A DNA stretch of 64,000 bases, taken from positions 154,098,672-154,162,671 of the forward strand of contig OZ018324.1 of assembly GCA_963969495.1 (NCBI GenBank), given 5' to 3'. The position numbers and the translations under genes were made by a program. Positions 45,981 to 57,652 of this stretch are shown one piece after another (position 1 is the stretch's first letter; each line of letters starts with the position of its first letter). Under the pieces are notes generated by a model. The model did not search any database and had not been told where the DNA came from. It saw only the letters and a program-made list of their open reading frames with translations. This DNA is from Ceratothoa steindachneri. Its lineage: Eukaryota; Arthropoda; Malacostraca; Isopoda; Cymothoidae.

Positions 45981-48520
45981 TCAAATGACAACGTTAATAG
46001 GACTTAACCCCGCCTCCCGGTGCAGCTCTTCTTGTCTTCTTCTTTCTATTCTGCATGTACCTGTAATTAGGTACGCGCATTTATTCTGCACCACCTGTAG
46101 TATCTTCTTCTGTGTCTTTGAGACACACGAGAGAGCGGAAGCGGGGTATAGCAACGTCGATCCTACTAGTGCAGTGTAGATCTTTTTCTTGTTGCTTTGG
46201 CGAAGATTTCTGAACCTATATAGAGTCTTGACTGCAGCAGTGGCCTTGGTGATTCGTTCTTGGACGTGCTTCTTGTACCCGGATGAGGTAATCTTCATTA
46301 CGAGTACATTGAACTCAGTGGTGTAGGGATATCGTCTATCCCCCACCCTGACGTCATAAAGTAGTCTCCTGCCTATAGGGAGTACTCTGAACTTTTCCTG
46401 GTTAGTTCAGATTTTCCACCGGGCCTCGTAGGTGTTAATATTTTCTATTTCTGCTGCTGTCATTCGAGCTTGCCAAGGCGCATTCCTCCATGGACAAGTG
46501 ATTATCTGGGTGAAATCATCGGCGAATTGAATGTTGAGGCAAGTGGGGCTTACAGGGGCTGGGACATCCGCGATGTAAATCAAGTAGAGAGTGGCGGACA
46601 AGCACCCCCCCCCCCTGCGGGAGGCCCGCAGTAAGCGGAAACTTTGGTCCGTCCGTGTACCCTAAATTGATGTACACCGCTCTCTCCATGACATAATCAC
46701 AGAGAGTTCTTTTTAAGTTTTCCCTTAGGCCCAGTCGTAAGATCTTGTACTGCATTCCCCGTTGCCACACCTTATAAAACACCTTTGATACATCCCCACA
46801 AACAATGCCCACGTACCTCTTTTCCCGTTTTGCCTGGGCTAGCTTTTCCGTGATGACGTTAATCGCCATCTCCGTACTTCGCGTCTTCCTAAACCCGAAT
46901 TGGTGTGGGTTATAGAGTGAGTTTACCTCCAGGTGAGGCACCAGTCTTTTGTTGAGGATCTTCTCGAAGAGCTTCCCGCCAAATTCGAGAAGTGAAATTG
47001 GCCGATAGCTCTCCTTCAACGTCAGGTCCTTTCCGTGCTTAGGCAAGAAGATCATCTTAGCCGTTTTATAAGCATCCGGAAAGTATCCCGTGTTCAGAAA
47101 GGCATTATATATATTCTTTTCATTCCTTCGATGACACTGGCTGGTGCCTTTTCAAAGTTAAGCTTTGTAAGCCCCGATTGTCCTGGGGCTTTTTGTTGGA
47201 ATGAGCGAAGCGCGCCGAGTAGTTCTTCTTCTGTAATCTCAGCGTCTCCATCGTGCTGTCTATCCACCTGGTGGTGAAGGTGCGTCTTGTGTAGTTGTTT
47301 GTTAAGCTCGTTGATGATGTTGCTTTCGAACTCTAGGTCATAGTCTTCGTTCTTCTCTTCAGTTATACTGAAGATCTTCTGTTTCGATGTTTCCATCACC
47401 TTTCTGTAGCTCGATCTTATGCTTTTTCTTCACAGTCGATCCTTTGAGATTTCGGATCTTTCTCCAAAATTCTTTGGGAGTCGTTTCGTGATCGATGCTA
47501 TCGATCCCGTCCTCCCATCTTATATTCTGCTGTTCGAGGATCAAGTGGTTTAATTCTTCTTTGATTTCTTTACTTCTCTGCATCGAGTGAACTGATGCAT
47601 TCACGATGTTGAGTTCATACATTAACTTCAGTTCACGGTATAATTCCTTTATATATTCGGTCCACTCGTAGGTCGAGATGGTCCTATATTCGGATTTAGG
47701 GATACAAGCCCTATCTGCGTCGATAAGTTGGTTATTGAGGTCATCGAGTGCCTCGTCAATCTCCTCGAGAATTGCCTCGTCCTAGTTGGGCGGATCGTAG
47801 GCCTCGAGAAGGTGCGCGTACCGTGTCCAGTCTGCTCTTTTGTAGTTCTTCCTGACTACAGCTGGAACTTGTATAGGGTTCCTGTTGATAGTAAGTAGGA
47901 TCCCTATATGGTCACTACATGGTACTTGGACTGGTTCCATGTAGTAATTGAACGGCAGCTGATGATTCGCCAGACAGATGTCTGGCTTTGTGGCACCTCG
48001 TGCTCTGACATAGGCAGGAAAGGCGGGGCCTATTCGCTGGGCAATATTTCTGTCCAGCAACAGGTCCAGGCTTCTCCCTATACCGTTGTAGGTCCTGTAA
48101 CCGGATTCTCGGCATCTGGCGTTCATTAATATAGTGGGGGTTCTTCTGCCAAATAGGCTAGTGAGAGTGTGAATTGGTAACACATCTCTCCTTGGCGGTT
48201 GATATCCGGTAGCAATGACCAGCTTTCCCAAGTCGAGTCCGACCTCAATCGCGAGGTAGGATTCTTATAGGTTCCGTATCTGCTTTTATTTAATCCCTTT
48301 CTTTATTGCAATAGCGGGTTATATTCGGATTTAGGGAATCCTTGGTGATCAACACATCGTAGTTCCAGATCTTCATTTCTGTTCTACGCGTGTCGATCCC
48401 GTGTTCTGAAATCAGTATGATGTCTGCATTAATTTCTCTGAATACATTTCCGTAAAGAATTCTTTTCGTCGTCCAGCCGTTGGTGTTGATTTCCATTATC
48501 TTCAGTGCATTCCGTAACAT
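45981..48520 (-). pseudogene. Jockey-like ORF2 (endonuclease and RT), broken
   Basis: Endonuclease: INTNGWTTKRILYGN, DIILISEHGIDT, VIATGYQPPRRD, ARCRESGYRTYNG, PCSDHIGI. Linker with RADWTRYAHLLE. RT: KHGKDLTLKESYRPISLLEF, HQFGFRKTRSTEMAINVIT, CGDVSKVFYKVW, AGLPQGG, then after a frameshift LSATLYLIYIADVPAP and IQFADDFTQII with both catalytic Asp. C-terminal 121 residues (46346-45981) include YKKHVQERI and VVQNKCAYLITG. The frameshift in the PQGG motif lies in a run of ten or more C on the plus strand (46606-46617), and stops occur near 48290 and 47782. Confidence 0.82.
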
Positions 48521-48532
48521 GGTGAGTTGTTC

Positions 48533-49783
48533 TTACCTATGATTCCTCTTAGTCTTCTTTTCCTTGGGGGCTGGCTGGGCGGTTTTACTCGGCCCAGGGT
48601 TTTCCTTTTTTGGAGGGGGACTCGAGGTTTTTAACCTGCTCTTCGTAGCTCGTGTACGAGTGCAGTGGCCTTCTTCGTTGTCTAACGAGGAGGATCCATC
48701 CTCGCTTTCAACCTTTTCCTCTTCTTCGTCTTCTTCTGTTTCTTCCGATGAGGGAGCTTCAATAATCTCCTCTAATCCAGACTTGACGCTATTGTTCTTT
48801 ATGACTGAGTCCTTGAATGCCTTGGAGCATTCGGGGTCTTCAGGCATCATTACTGAAGGGAGATTGTTCGCTTTCAGGAGAGCGTTAAGCACTTGATTAT
48901 AGCAGCCGGGTTTCACTGAATTTGCCACATTTGCGTGGGTTATGCAGATTAAGATTTTCGCACTTAAATCTTCGGTGAAGCTCATTTGTGCGAGTGCCAA
49001 TGCGGGCTTTACCTCTGCATTCTTCTTGGTGGCGTTTGCATAAGTTACTTCTTTTGTCTTCCTCTCTTCTTCTTTTCTCCTGATTATTTCACGACGCTTG
49101 GGGCAGTTCAGGGCTATGGTCCTATGCTCATCTTTGCAATTCAAGCATCTTTTTGTGGAGCTTTCGCATTTGTCGAACCGGTGTCCTTCTGTGGCGCATT
49201 CACTGCACCACAGTTTGTTCCTATCCTGGCATGTTGTTGATGTGTGCTCTTCGAGTTTATAGCATACAAAGCACATTTTTCTGCTATTGAATTTCTCTCG
49301 TTAGATGTTTTCTCCTGGTATTCTCATATTGAATACCAGTATACCATTTTGGGTTGCTTTTCTTGCCATGTCTGTTGTGGAGAATGTTATTTTGAATACG
49401 TGGGTGTGTTCGCGAAATTTAATTATCTCACGAACTTGGGCCCATGGGTTGCTCTTCGTGATCTCTTCCTTAAGTTCTTCGGGTTTGTGTTCGCCCACCC
49501 AGCTCTCTACTTTGCGGCAGATGACGCTTCTGTTCCCTGCTACTTGTGTGAGGGTTTTGGCTTCTAGGCCGGTGTTCTTTAGAACTCTAACTCCCTCTTC
49601 CGATAAGAGCTGGTCTACATCCTTGGTCTCGGCACACATGGCGATAAATCCTGATGAAACTTCGATCAGTTTCACTAGTGCCTCTTTTAACTCGATGTAC
49701 AGGGTTTCGCATAGGTTCTTCTTGGCGGGGTTTTTAATTTTGGCGATGGTCCTTAAAGGGATCCTCTTAGTGAGGGCCTCCAT
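48533..49783 (-). pseudogene. Jockey-like ORF1 (gag-like, CCHC zinc knuckles)
   Basis: About 417 codons with a single in-frame stop TAA near 49302, just before the zinc knuckles. The N-terminal part has IELKEALVKLIEVSSGFIAM and HVFKITFSTTDMARKA. Knuckles: CFVCYKLEEHTSTTC, CSECATEGHRFDKC (canonical C-x2-C-x4-H-x4-C) and CLNCKDEHRTIALNC. The C-terminal third is acidic (EETEEDEEEEK) then basic (KEKKTKRNHR). ORF1 of such LINEs binds the element RNA. Apart from the one stop it looks intact, so this copy is rather young. It is followed after 12 bases by ORF2. Confidence 0.87.
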
Positions 49784-50889
49784 AGTCTTCGTGTTCCTCT
49801 TGTGATTCCTTCTTTCCTTGTTACCAAAGTGTAATTAATATGTTTTTGGAGTGAAAAGAACGTTATGATGTGGTAAAGGAGGTAAAGGATGCTGAAGGTA
49901 GCGTTGTGAACGGGTCCAATAAATAGTGAGAAACGCCCTCGTCCATTTTCCTGTTGTTCCCCGCTCGTTTGCTGTCAGAATGATGGGTGATAGATGAATG
50001 GGGTGGGTCTCGAGTGGGGACCTCAGAGGGTTGAGCTTGGTCGCTTGATGCATATCGGCCGAATCAACGACCGCTAAATTTTTGCCACCCCCTCACGGGT
50101 ACATACGCCATAACTGCATCCAACTTTGATTCTGGCCGGGTCACCCGGGCGATGAGAATTTCTCCTCCGTCCGGGGCTCGCAGTTATCCCCCAGTTTTGA
50201 GATAATTTCTGACTTACGCTTCCGCTGTGGGCTAGTCCTCAAACCAGTTTTCACATAAGCCCTTAATTATGCATGTCCAAGTGGCCGGCATAGTTAAGAC
50301 AAAATCAATGAATGGCAGAAATCCGAGCGGGTTCGCACGCAGAGCGATGGACGGGAGCAGTGAGGTGCTTAAGCCCTCATTGAATTACGAGGCTTCGACG
50401 TAAAAAGGTGTATCTCTCTTTTTGAAGGGTGAAATGGGGTTCACCGTAAAACTTCCAGAATAGGCGTTCGTCTATGTAGGCAGTGCTCAAAATCCGCCAC
50501 TAAACAAGTAAAAATGCTGTATCCGTAGGTTCTTAGCAGAGCGCAGTAGTCGGATAATCGACCGTCAGCCGGCATAGTTACTCTCTACAAGAACCATAAA
50601 AGAAACGAAGGGAACCAGTCAACCATGGATAACCCACACAAGCAGATCTACCGATCACGAGCCTTTCAAGCCCTGGCTAATGGTATCTGTTACCAGGTTA
50701 ACTCTACTAAATGAGACCTGTGCTCAAGCAAGTCAAACACAGTCCATCAAATTTCCCGCAAAAAAAATAGAAGAGAAAGAGAAAGGATAGAAGAAAAAAT
50801 AGGGTGAACAATAAAAAAGATCAGGGGTAGATTAATCCACTGAAAACAAGAGAGGGTGTTCATCTACCAATATCCAACCCCCAAAAAAC

Positions 50890-51232
50890 TGCAAGAGGTA
50901 GATCAAAGTGATAGGTTATTTATTCGGAGAAACATCTCCTAGAAGACCTGCCAACCAAGTCTAAGAGCATCTTCTACTCAAATGTTTTGATTTTAGAATA
51001 ACTTCCCCAGAAGAGTTGCCAAACGTGGCTATAAATGGTTTGATACCGTGGTACAAGGTTGTGGCACAGTCTTAAATGGAATGAGAACATGGTTATTTAA
51101 TAACCAATGTTCTAATTCCATTTGAGACTGTGCCACAACCTTGTAACAGAGTATTCCAGAGTCTGATTGAGTTCCCTTGTTTGGAGGTGCACTCAAGCCT
51201 ACTCACCTATCACTTTGCTCTACCTCTTGTAG
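50890..51232. mobile_element. fold-back element with nested hairpin
   Basis: Outer arms: GCAAGAGGTAGATCAAAGTG at about 50891 and its counterpart CTATCACTTTGCTCTACCTC at 51206-51225. Inner hairpin: 51053-51144 with arms of about 46 bases (ACAAGGTTGTGGCACAGTCT and AGACTGTGCCACAACCTTGT) differing at only about three positions. The left arm is longer by about 75 bases between outer and inner parts. No coding frame. Confidence 0.8.
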
Positions 51233-51305
51233 AGAGAAAAATTAATTGGGAATTCAAAGGACAAAGAAGAAAATGAGTTAAATGTGCCGCGAATATACAA
51301 TGTAT

Positions 51306-51378
51306 ATCTCTCATGAGCGTGAGAAAATGATGAAATAATTCCAGCACACCGCATGAAAGAGAAAAACGGATTAATTTT
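51306..51378 (+). repeat. diverged tail part of the SINE-like repeat, copy 3
   Basis: CTCTCATGAGCGTGAGAAAA and ATGATGAAATAATTCCA, then GAAAGAGAAAAACGGATTAA correspond to 21436-21515 of SINE copy 1. The tRNA-like head is missing; a mariner fragment continues instead. Confidence 0.55.
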
Positions 51379-51379
51379 T

Positions 51380-51660
51380 TGAGATGAAAAAAAGAGGACA
51401 TTTTATTTCTCAGCATAAGCTCCATTGAGGTGAAAACCTTTTTTTGCAAGCGATGATACCATCCATTTAAAACATTCCTATAAAAATGAGAATTAAATCA
51501 AGTTAAAATAGCTCTTTTAGAATAAAAAACAGAAGAAAAACGAGTGCCCTTCATGCTTTTTTAAGGTTTAGAAACAAAAGAAACTCGGATGGAGTTAGGT
51601 CAGGACTATATGGGTTTGTAAGATAAACACCAAATAAAATTCTCACACACTTGACTTTGC
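51380..51660 (-). pseudogene. mariner-type transposase C-terminal fragment
   Basis: Minus reading: GVYLTNPYSPDLTPSEFLLF and LNLKK, then after shifts GMF.MDGIIACKK and SPQWSLC.E. The PYSPDLTPS.F block is the third catalytic Asp region of DD34D mariners, and the end resembles GWYRRLQKC...YAEK. Only this piece remains. Confidence 0.7.
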
Positions 51661-52214
51661 CTAAGAAGCGGAATGAGCTCAGGTTTTATTATGATGAAAG
51701 AGGACTCTGTCGTAGAATGGACTCTCGACGATATACCATATATAACTATTCGTTGAGGGAACTTCTTTAATTATCTTTAGAGTGCGTGGATGTCTGGCTG
51801 GCCGATATTATGTATCTTCGATATGCTTAAGAAGTGGAACTGAGCTCAAGGATAATAATATTGCTATCATTAATAAAATAGAGTTTAATTAATAATAACT
51901 ATCAACAACACACAAAACGGAAAATATTGACATAAACAGAGAATGAAAAGGGTCGTGGGGACTCGAGCTAATCCGAGAATTAAAGGATTTAAAAAGGTAA
52001 AACAAATATAAAGTTAAAGGGAGGTGATGGTTCGCTAAACCATTTAAAGCACAGGATAGAGTTGACAAAAGGGTTAAATACTCAAATGTACGTTCGGCTT
52101 ACGTAATTTATACTTGTTGTGCAGAGGAAGGCGACGTGAAGGAATTTTCGGTCCGCTGGCGAGTTCCAGCTGAAGGAGGGGGGACGAATAAAATGATCCT
52201 GACGTGGCGTCTTG

Positions 52215-52510
52215 GAAATGAGAACCGTTTCTCTACGTTATTCTCTTCTGAACAACAGGGGAGGGGGTGAGAACCGTCTCTTGTTTACGGGCTCAAGAAC
52301 AATGGCTGTTCTATTGTTGGTCTCTTCTGAACAACAAGGGGGAATGGTGAGAACCGTTTCTTGGCGAACGGGCTCAAACGAACAATGGCTGTTCTACGTT
52401 GTTCTCTTTTGAACAACAGGGGGGTGGGGGTTAGAACCGTTTCTTGTCAACGGGCTCGAACGAACAATGGCTGTTCTAACGTTGTTCTCTTTCTGAACAA
52501 CAGGGAAAGC
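52215..52510. repeat. about 80-bp minisatellite, 3.5 units
   Basis: The unit begins AGAACCGTTTCTTG, continues CGGGCTCAAACGAACAATGG, CTGTTCTACGTTGTTCTCTT and TGAACAACAGGGGGG. AGAACCG occurs at 52221, 52270, 52350 and 52433, so the first unit is short (49 bp) and the next are 80 and 83 bp. Confidence 0.85.
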
Positions 52511-53160
52511 CTTGTGGACTCGGCGTCGAAGGCTCGAACCTTGGCACTCAAGGGATATTGTCCTTCTTCTGGACAAGTGATGGTAAATCTCGAGGTCGAG
52601 GTCCCTTGGCGCACGAGGTGAGAGAGGGTCGTAGTAATGTTTCGCGACGAAAATCTGGATCTCCAATCTGATCTTAGTGGTAAAGTTTCCATCTAAATAG
52701 TCGAGACACTCCCTTGGCGTGGGGGACAATGGAGTGGGAGATTCGAGGGAATGCACAGCCGAGCCTGAGAACAAGCCTTATTTGCCCATAAGCCTAACTC
52801 AATCTGGCGTGATCGGCGGATAGGGCGAACGGGGGGATGGGGATGATAAACCACCTTGTTTAAACATTGACTCAGGTGGCTGCGATAAGGCGCCCAGCTT
52901 CAAAGCGAAGATGCATGTGGGGAGCATCGTGGTTTTAAATAACATGTGATAGTCGTTGAAATTAACGCGGCCTCAACCCGTTCTATCACAGACTCTTTTG
53001 TTCTTTTGTAAAGTTTTCCTGGGCGCATTTCCGCTGTACTCTTATTAAGGTTTTCCAAATACTTTCACGATAGGTAGCATTGATAGTTCTTCACCCTTAG
53101 AGAAAGTTACCAAGTATCACACCTTATCAGCCCTGATCCTTCAGACTTTCTTTGATGAGT
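52511..53160. other. no gene recognised
   Basis: Moderately GC-rich sequence with mirrored short frames on both strands. I find no domain, repeat or RNA gene. Confidence 0.45.
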
Positions 53161-53169
53161 CCTCTTGAT

Positions 53170-53790
53170 CTTAGTAACCATTATTTAGAGTGATTTTTGT
53201 CTTCCGAATTATATTGGCAAGTCCAAGTCTCATTGCGTTACATTTCTTTACAAAAGATCTTCGGGTATTTATGCCACTTGTTCAAAATTTGCACTGAAAA
53301 ATCTCTCTTCTCCAGCTGATCTTCGTCATCAATTTTGGCCCCCATCGAGCAGAAAGTTTACAGAGCTTCATCAGTACTTCATCGAGATGAAATAAACTGA
53401 ACCTGCCAAAACGATCAATGTAACTCCTATGTCCACTGTCAATCAGCAGTCCTTTTCACTTTGCGCCCGCACACGATTGGTGTTTTCTTCACGTACTGAT
53501 AACGGTCTGCCACTGTACAAATGTCTTCTTCAACCTCCTGCCTTCCACCCGCAAAGCAATTTACCCATTTATAAACAGTAGGCTTTCATATGGTCGAGAT
53601 ATCTCCATAAACTTTATCTAATTAATGCATTAATAATCTCACGCTTCCGCCAACCAAATTTGACCAGAAATTTGATGTTTAATTTGTTCTTGCATCAACT
53701 CATGGAATCCATGGTATCAAGAGTGTGGTCCCAATTTAAAGTGATTCCATGTCATTCGAAGGGTTTCCTATGTTTTTTAATATTATTTTA
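53170..53790 (-). pseudogene. mariner-type transposase N-terminal relic
   Basis: Minus reading in broken frames: NIKFLVKFGWRKREIINAL, KPTVYKWVNCFAGGRQEVEE, a GRPLSVREENTNRVRA stretch, and LSARWGPKLMTK. These are the helix-turn-helix, the VYKW.N.F..GR segment, the GRP linker and the SARWVP block of mariners. Frame changes occur about every 60-100 bases. The catalytic half is missing. Confidence 0.6.
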
Positions 53791-53829
53791 CTACAAACTT
53801 TATTAGACCCATCATATATATATATGTAT

Positions 53830-54285
53830 ATTAGGGGGCCCTCCCCCAAAAGATAAATTTCTGAAAAGGTGAACTCTCACCTTCAGAATTTATGAAGCTT
53901 GACTCAAAAACTCTGGATGCTAAATTTCAGTTTCCTCCAATAATATTTAGTGCTGCTGTCAGGTGATTAAAGTTTATATATTTTTTAGAAAAATGCAAGT
54001 AGTTTGATTTTATTACAGAAACATTTAATACTATTTAACAATATGTCATACAACATTAATTAGGTCAAACACAACTGTACGTGTACTTTGTTGATTACAT
54101 TGTGTAAATGCAGATGTACATTAACTGTGCAAAGGACAGACATTCTCCATTAGGCCTAACCGAGACTCAGATCGAGAGACAACCACTGCTGCAGCTGTTT
54201 ATTGTTTTAGTCCTTTCAGGTTGTTGTGTGAGGTGGTTCAGTTAACTATACCTTTTCTCGTGACTATGTTCAGTTATTTTTCTTC
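53830..54285. other. AT-rich leader of the transposase-like gene, with a hairpin
   Basis: GGGGGCCCTCCCCC at 53834-53847 is nearly self-complementary. TAAATTTCTGAAAAGGTGA and TCACCTTCAGAATTTATGA at 53860-53902 form a hairpin stem of about 18 bp. The interval may hold the left end of the element whose coding part starts at 54286. Confidence 0.45.
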
Positions 54286-56383
54286 ATGCCCGATTCAGTG
54301 AAAACTCGAAAAGATAAAATAAGTGGTGTAAAACTTCCATCGAATGGCGATGTATTACGGCGTCTCTTACTCATAATAAAAAACAATGAAAGAAGTATCA
54401 AATATTATATATTCAGAAATGTTTGGGCTAAAGCTAAGATATTAACAAGAGACAAGCAACACATCCTTGCAAAAATTAAAGGTAAATATGAGCAATATCG
54501 TTTACTTCAAAAGTCAAAAACAAAGAGAACTAAAAAACAAATATCCAATGAAGACAAATTTAAAGACAACCTGCATGACATATTTGACATTGCTAATGCA
54601 AATGCACTCCGAATGATGTCAAACGATGAAGATCACTTATTTCTGGAAGCCCAACGAGAAAAAGGAAGGCGAGGTTTCATGAGTGGAGTTGATGTCAAAT
54701 TTAACATGAAACAAGTAAAGAAAGGTTAGAGGAGAGAACAGGAGGAAAAGCGAAAATTAGCAGAGCTTCTTCGCAAATAACAATCTTCAACGGTTCAACT
54801 TAAATACAGTAGCTCCTGTACCAGCAGTAATAATGAAGAGGAAACACAACCAGGACATTCTAAAGCCTCTGCAATTAAACGAACAAAACGCGATCATATA
54901 AAAATCGCCTGATTTAGCAATGACATTAGATAGAACAAAAATGAGCGATCGTAATACAATGCTCGTTCTATCATCTACAGCTTCTGCTTGTGAAAAAGAT
55001 ATCGATGAAGTAGTTCTTAACTGAAGCACTCTACACCGACAGAGGAGTACCACAGGTAAACAATTGCAGAAGACATAAAACAAACATTTACACCTGATAC
55101 ACCTTTAACTCTTCATTATGATGGAAAACTACTGCAAGATATAGCAAGTCATGAAACTGTAGATCGATTAGCTATCTTAGTGTCTGGAGGAGGCAATTGA
55201 AAACTTTTGGCAGTGCCAAAACTTGTATCAGGAACCGGCTTTCAAATAGCAGAAGCTGTGGTAAAGTGTCTAGAAGATTGGAACTTAACAGAAGATATTA
55301 GGGCAATGTGTTTTGATACTACTGCTAGCAATACAGGTGACAAAAAGGGTGCATGCATGATTTAGAGCAAAAGTTAAGCAAGAGTCTTCTGGCATTTACT
55401 TGCCTTCACCATATTAATGAAATCATTGTATCCGATGTCTTCAACGCATGTTACGGTTTCCCTACAGGACCCGATATACTGCTATTCAAACGTTTTCAAC
55501 AATCCTGGGATGAAATCGACAAGGCGAATTGCCAAATTGATGATGATATTTTCATGTCTTGAACAGAAGAAGTCAAGATGTTTTGCAAAGAGCAGTTGAA
55601 TATATGCCACCCTCGACAAGATTGCCGAGAACTAGTAGAGTTAACATTTGCTTACTTAAGAGGGCTTCTAGAGAAATACACTTCATTTCGTCGCCCAGGT
55701 GCTTTGCATAGGGCCAGATGGATTTCACGAGTCATCTATGCCATTACAATTGTGTTGTTCCGTACAAATTTCAAAATGACAAGACGAAAAGAAAAAGCAA
55801 TGAGATGCTTTGCATGTTTTGCTATTCACTACTCTGTACCTAACTGGTTTGTAGCTCAAAATGCAGCTACAGCAGCAAGGAATGTCCTGGAATATCTTCA
55901 ACCCCTTAGAGATTGTAAAGATACACAGCTTTCGTCCGTTGCTACAAGGCTCTTTGTCGACATCTGTGCTATGTAAGTGAGGAACTTGTTGCGCTTGCTT
56001 TTGCTGATGATGGAGTAACGCTTGATGTAAAGCAACAAATGGTGAAAGCATTGCAAAAACCTACTCTAGATAATCCATCAATTTTGACAGACTTTATTAC
56101 CGAAAAAAATCGATTACTCTTCCCAAAACTGGCAATGGAATCATCATTTCTTGAGGTGGATCCTTCGGAATGGCAGTCGAGAGAAGATTACAAGAAGGCT
56201 CAAGAGTCTATACAAACATTAAAAGTGGTTAATGACAATCCAGAAAAAGCTATTGCACTCGTACAAAGCTTTAACAACCATCTCACGAAAAATGAAGACC
56301 AGATACAATACCTGCTTCAGGTGGTAGAGAGGCATCGGGAGAAGATTCAGGAAGCCAATAAGATGCAAGTAAGAAAACGTTGA
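54286..56383 (+). pseudogene. unnamed transposase-like protein, decayed
   Basis: The first 147 codons are intact: VKTRKDKISGVKLPSNGDVL, KYEQYRLLQKSKTKRTKKQI, ANALRMMSNDEDHLFLEAQR and EKGRRGFMSGVDVKFNMKQV. The same frame goes on past stops (54727, 54778 and later, 55198) to LTLHYDGKLLQDIA, VDRLAILVSGGGN, GTGFQIAEAVVKCLEDW and AMCFDTTASNTGDKKGAC. After a frameshift near 55345 come LAFTCLHHINEIIVSDVF, TGPDILLFKRFQQSW, GALHRARWISRVIYAITIVL and VPNWFVAQNAATAARN; after another near 55968, SEELVALAFADDGVTLD and a C-terminal helical tail. From memory this resembles an unnamed multicopy family in arthropods and cnidarians. HYDGK and CFDTT could be catalytic Asp motifs of an RNase-H-like transposase fold, which is inference. 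Confidence 0.6.
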
Positions 56384-56413
56384 TGCTCTAAATAAAGAGA
56401 AAATGGTGTGCTG

Positions 56414-57338
56414 CGAGGGGCGGTCAAAAGGTTTTGCAATTCGGATAAAAGGAAACGAGATATGAGGAAAAGTGTTTTATTATTTTTCAATATAACTACC
56501 CTCGACTTCAATGCACTTGTGCCACTTGTCCCTGAAGCTTCGAATTCCCGACAACCAGAAATCTCCCGACTGCTGTTCAATCCACTCCTGAACGGCGAGC
56601 TGGACATCTTCCTCGTCCCCAAGCCGGCATCCACGCAGTGCAGTCTTGAGCTGGCGGAATAAAAATTAGTCGCTAGGGGCCAGATCTGGACTGTAGGGGG
56701 TATGGTTGAGCTCCTCGAATCCGCACTCGCGCAAGGCAGCTTATTGACTTTGACGACGTTGAAGTCGATCATGGGGCGTGAGGTTTCGTGAGGTTTCTAG
56801 GGACCCAACGGGCAGAGACCTTGGTCATGGCCAAATTGTCGTGGATGATGTTCATAACACTTCCATGTGATATTCTAAGTTCTCGCTTGATTTCTTCGAC
56901 CTTCACCCATCGATTTTCGAGGATCATCCTCTCAACACGGGCCACATTGTCCTCGTTGGTCACGTCTGACGGGCGTCCTGGATGGGGCTCATCTTTAAGG
57001 GACTCACGACTATGGTGGAACTCCCTATTCCAGCGAGCAATGGTTGAATAGGAAGGGGCGGTATCGGTGTACACTGCAACCATGCGTTCATGGATCTCTT
57101 TTGCATTCTTGCCTGCCTTTGTAAAAAATTTGATCACTGCTCGGTGCTCAACCTTCTCCATTGTTAAAAAATTGTGACTGACGATCTGCGATCAGCTACT
57201 GCTTCTTAAATAAACGAGGCAGGAGCGTGCGGCTGCAGGTCCTGACTTGTCATAACTTGTCCTAACACCCCCACAAACAGCCATCCTCCTTCCTCTGTTT
57301 TTCCCTACCGATTCGCAAAACTTATTGACCGCCCCTCG
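56414..57338 (-). mobile_element. internally deleted mariner, copy A
   Basis: Ends CGAGGGGCGGTCAA(T/A)A(A/G)G.TTTGC are inverted repeats of about 28 bp at 56414 and 57338. The right flank begins TA, the left has TG, so the TA target duplication is lost on one side. Length 925 bp against about 1.3 kb for a full mariner. Copy B, 600 bases away, is in the opposite orientation and carries the same deletion. Confidence 0.88.
56455..57161 (-). pseudogene. mariner transposase with catalytic centre deleted (copy A)
   Basis: 57161-56769 is an intact frame of 130 codons: MEKVEHRAVIKFFTKAGKNA, PSYSTIARWNREF, PHPGRPSDVTNEDN, ISHGSVMNIIHDNLAMTKVS, ARWVPRNLTKPHAP. These are the two helix-turn-helix parts and the linker of a DD34D mariner. 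Immediately after it the C-terminal part continues in another frame: ELNHTPYSPDLAPSD, FRQLKTALRGCRLGDEEDVQ, FRDKWHKCIEVEGSYIEK. About 120 residues with the first two catalytic Asp are missing; only the third Asp (SPD) remains. The N-terminal part could in principle still bind the terminal repeats. Confidence 0.85.
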
Positions 57339-57581
57339 TATCTGTGGATTAGGTCTATGGGAAAAATACGTTAAAAAAAACCGCATATGTAATAGTTACC
57401 TTAAAGGTGGTGTGGAAAAACTATGTATCCAAAGAATAATCATCTTGAGGGCAGCACTTCATTAATCAAGCTAAAAGTTTATGTACAGGGTTTTTGAAGC
57501 AAGCCTCACAATAAGCAGGGTTGAGACTTTGAGAAAGTTAGAGAAGAAAGTTTACCCTATAAGCTTAGGCCACCCTAATAG

Positions 57582-57652
<71 letters not shown>

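Larger units (their letters stand above)
45840..50290 (-). mobile_element. nearly complete Jockey-like LINE (copy J2)
   Basis: Order on minus: a 5' UTR of about 500 bases, ORF1 with three zinc knuckles (49783-48533), and ORF2 with endonuclease and RT (48520-45981). The 5' UTR shares blocks with copy J3 on the plus strand: GGTTTGAGGAYTAGCCCACW lies near 50220 here and near 59970 in J3, and TAACTATGCCGGCCAC here matches TAACTATGTCGGTCCAC there. Clade is within the Jockey superfamily by its gag-like ORF1 and RT motifs; the exact clade is not settled. Confidence 0.8.

Noticed and set aside
48564..48896. 110-codon plus-strand frame and the frames at 48986-49805 on plus
   Set aside because: They are shadows of the minus-strand Jockey-like ORF1.
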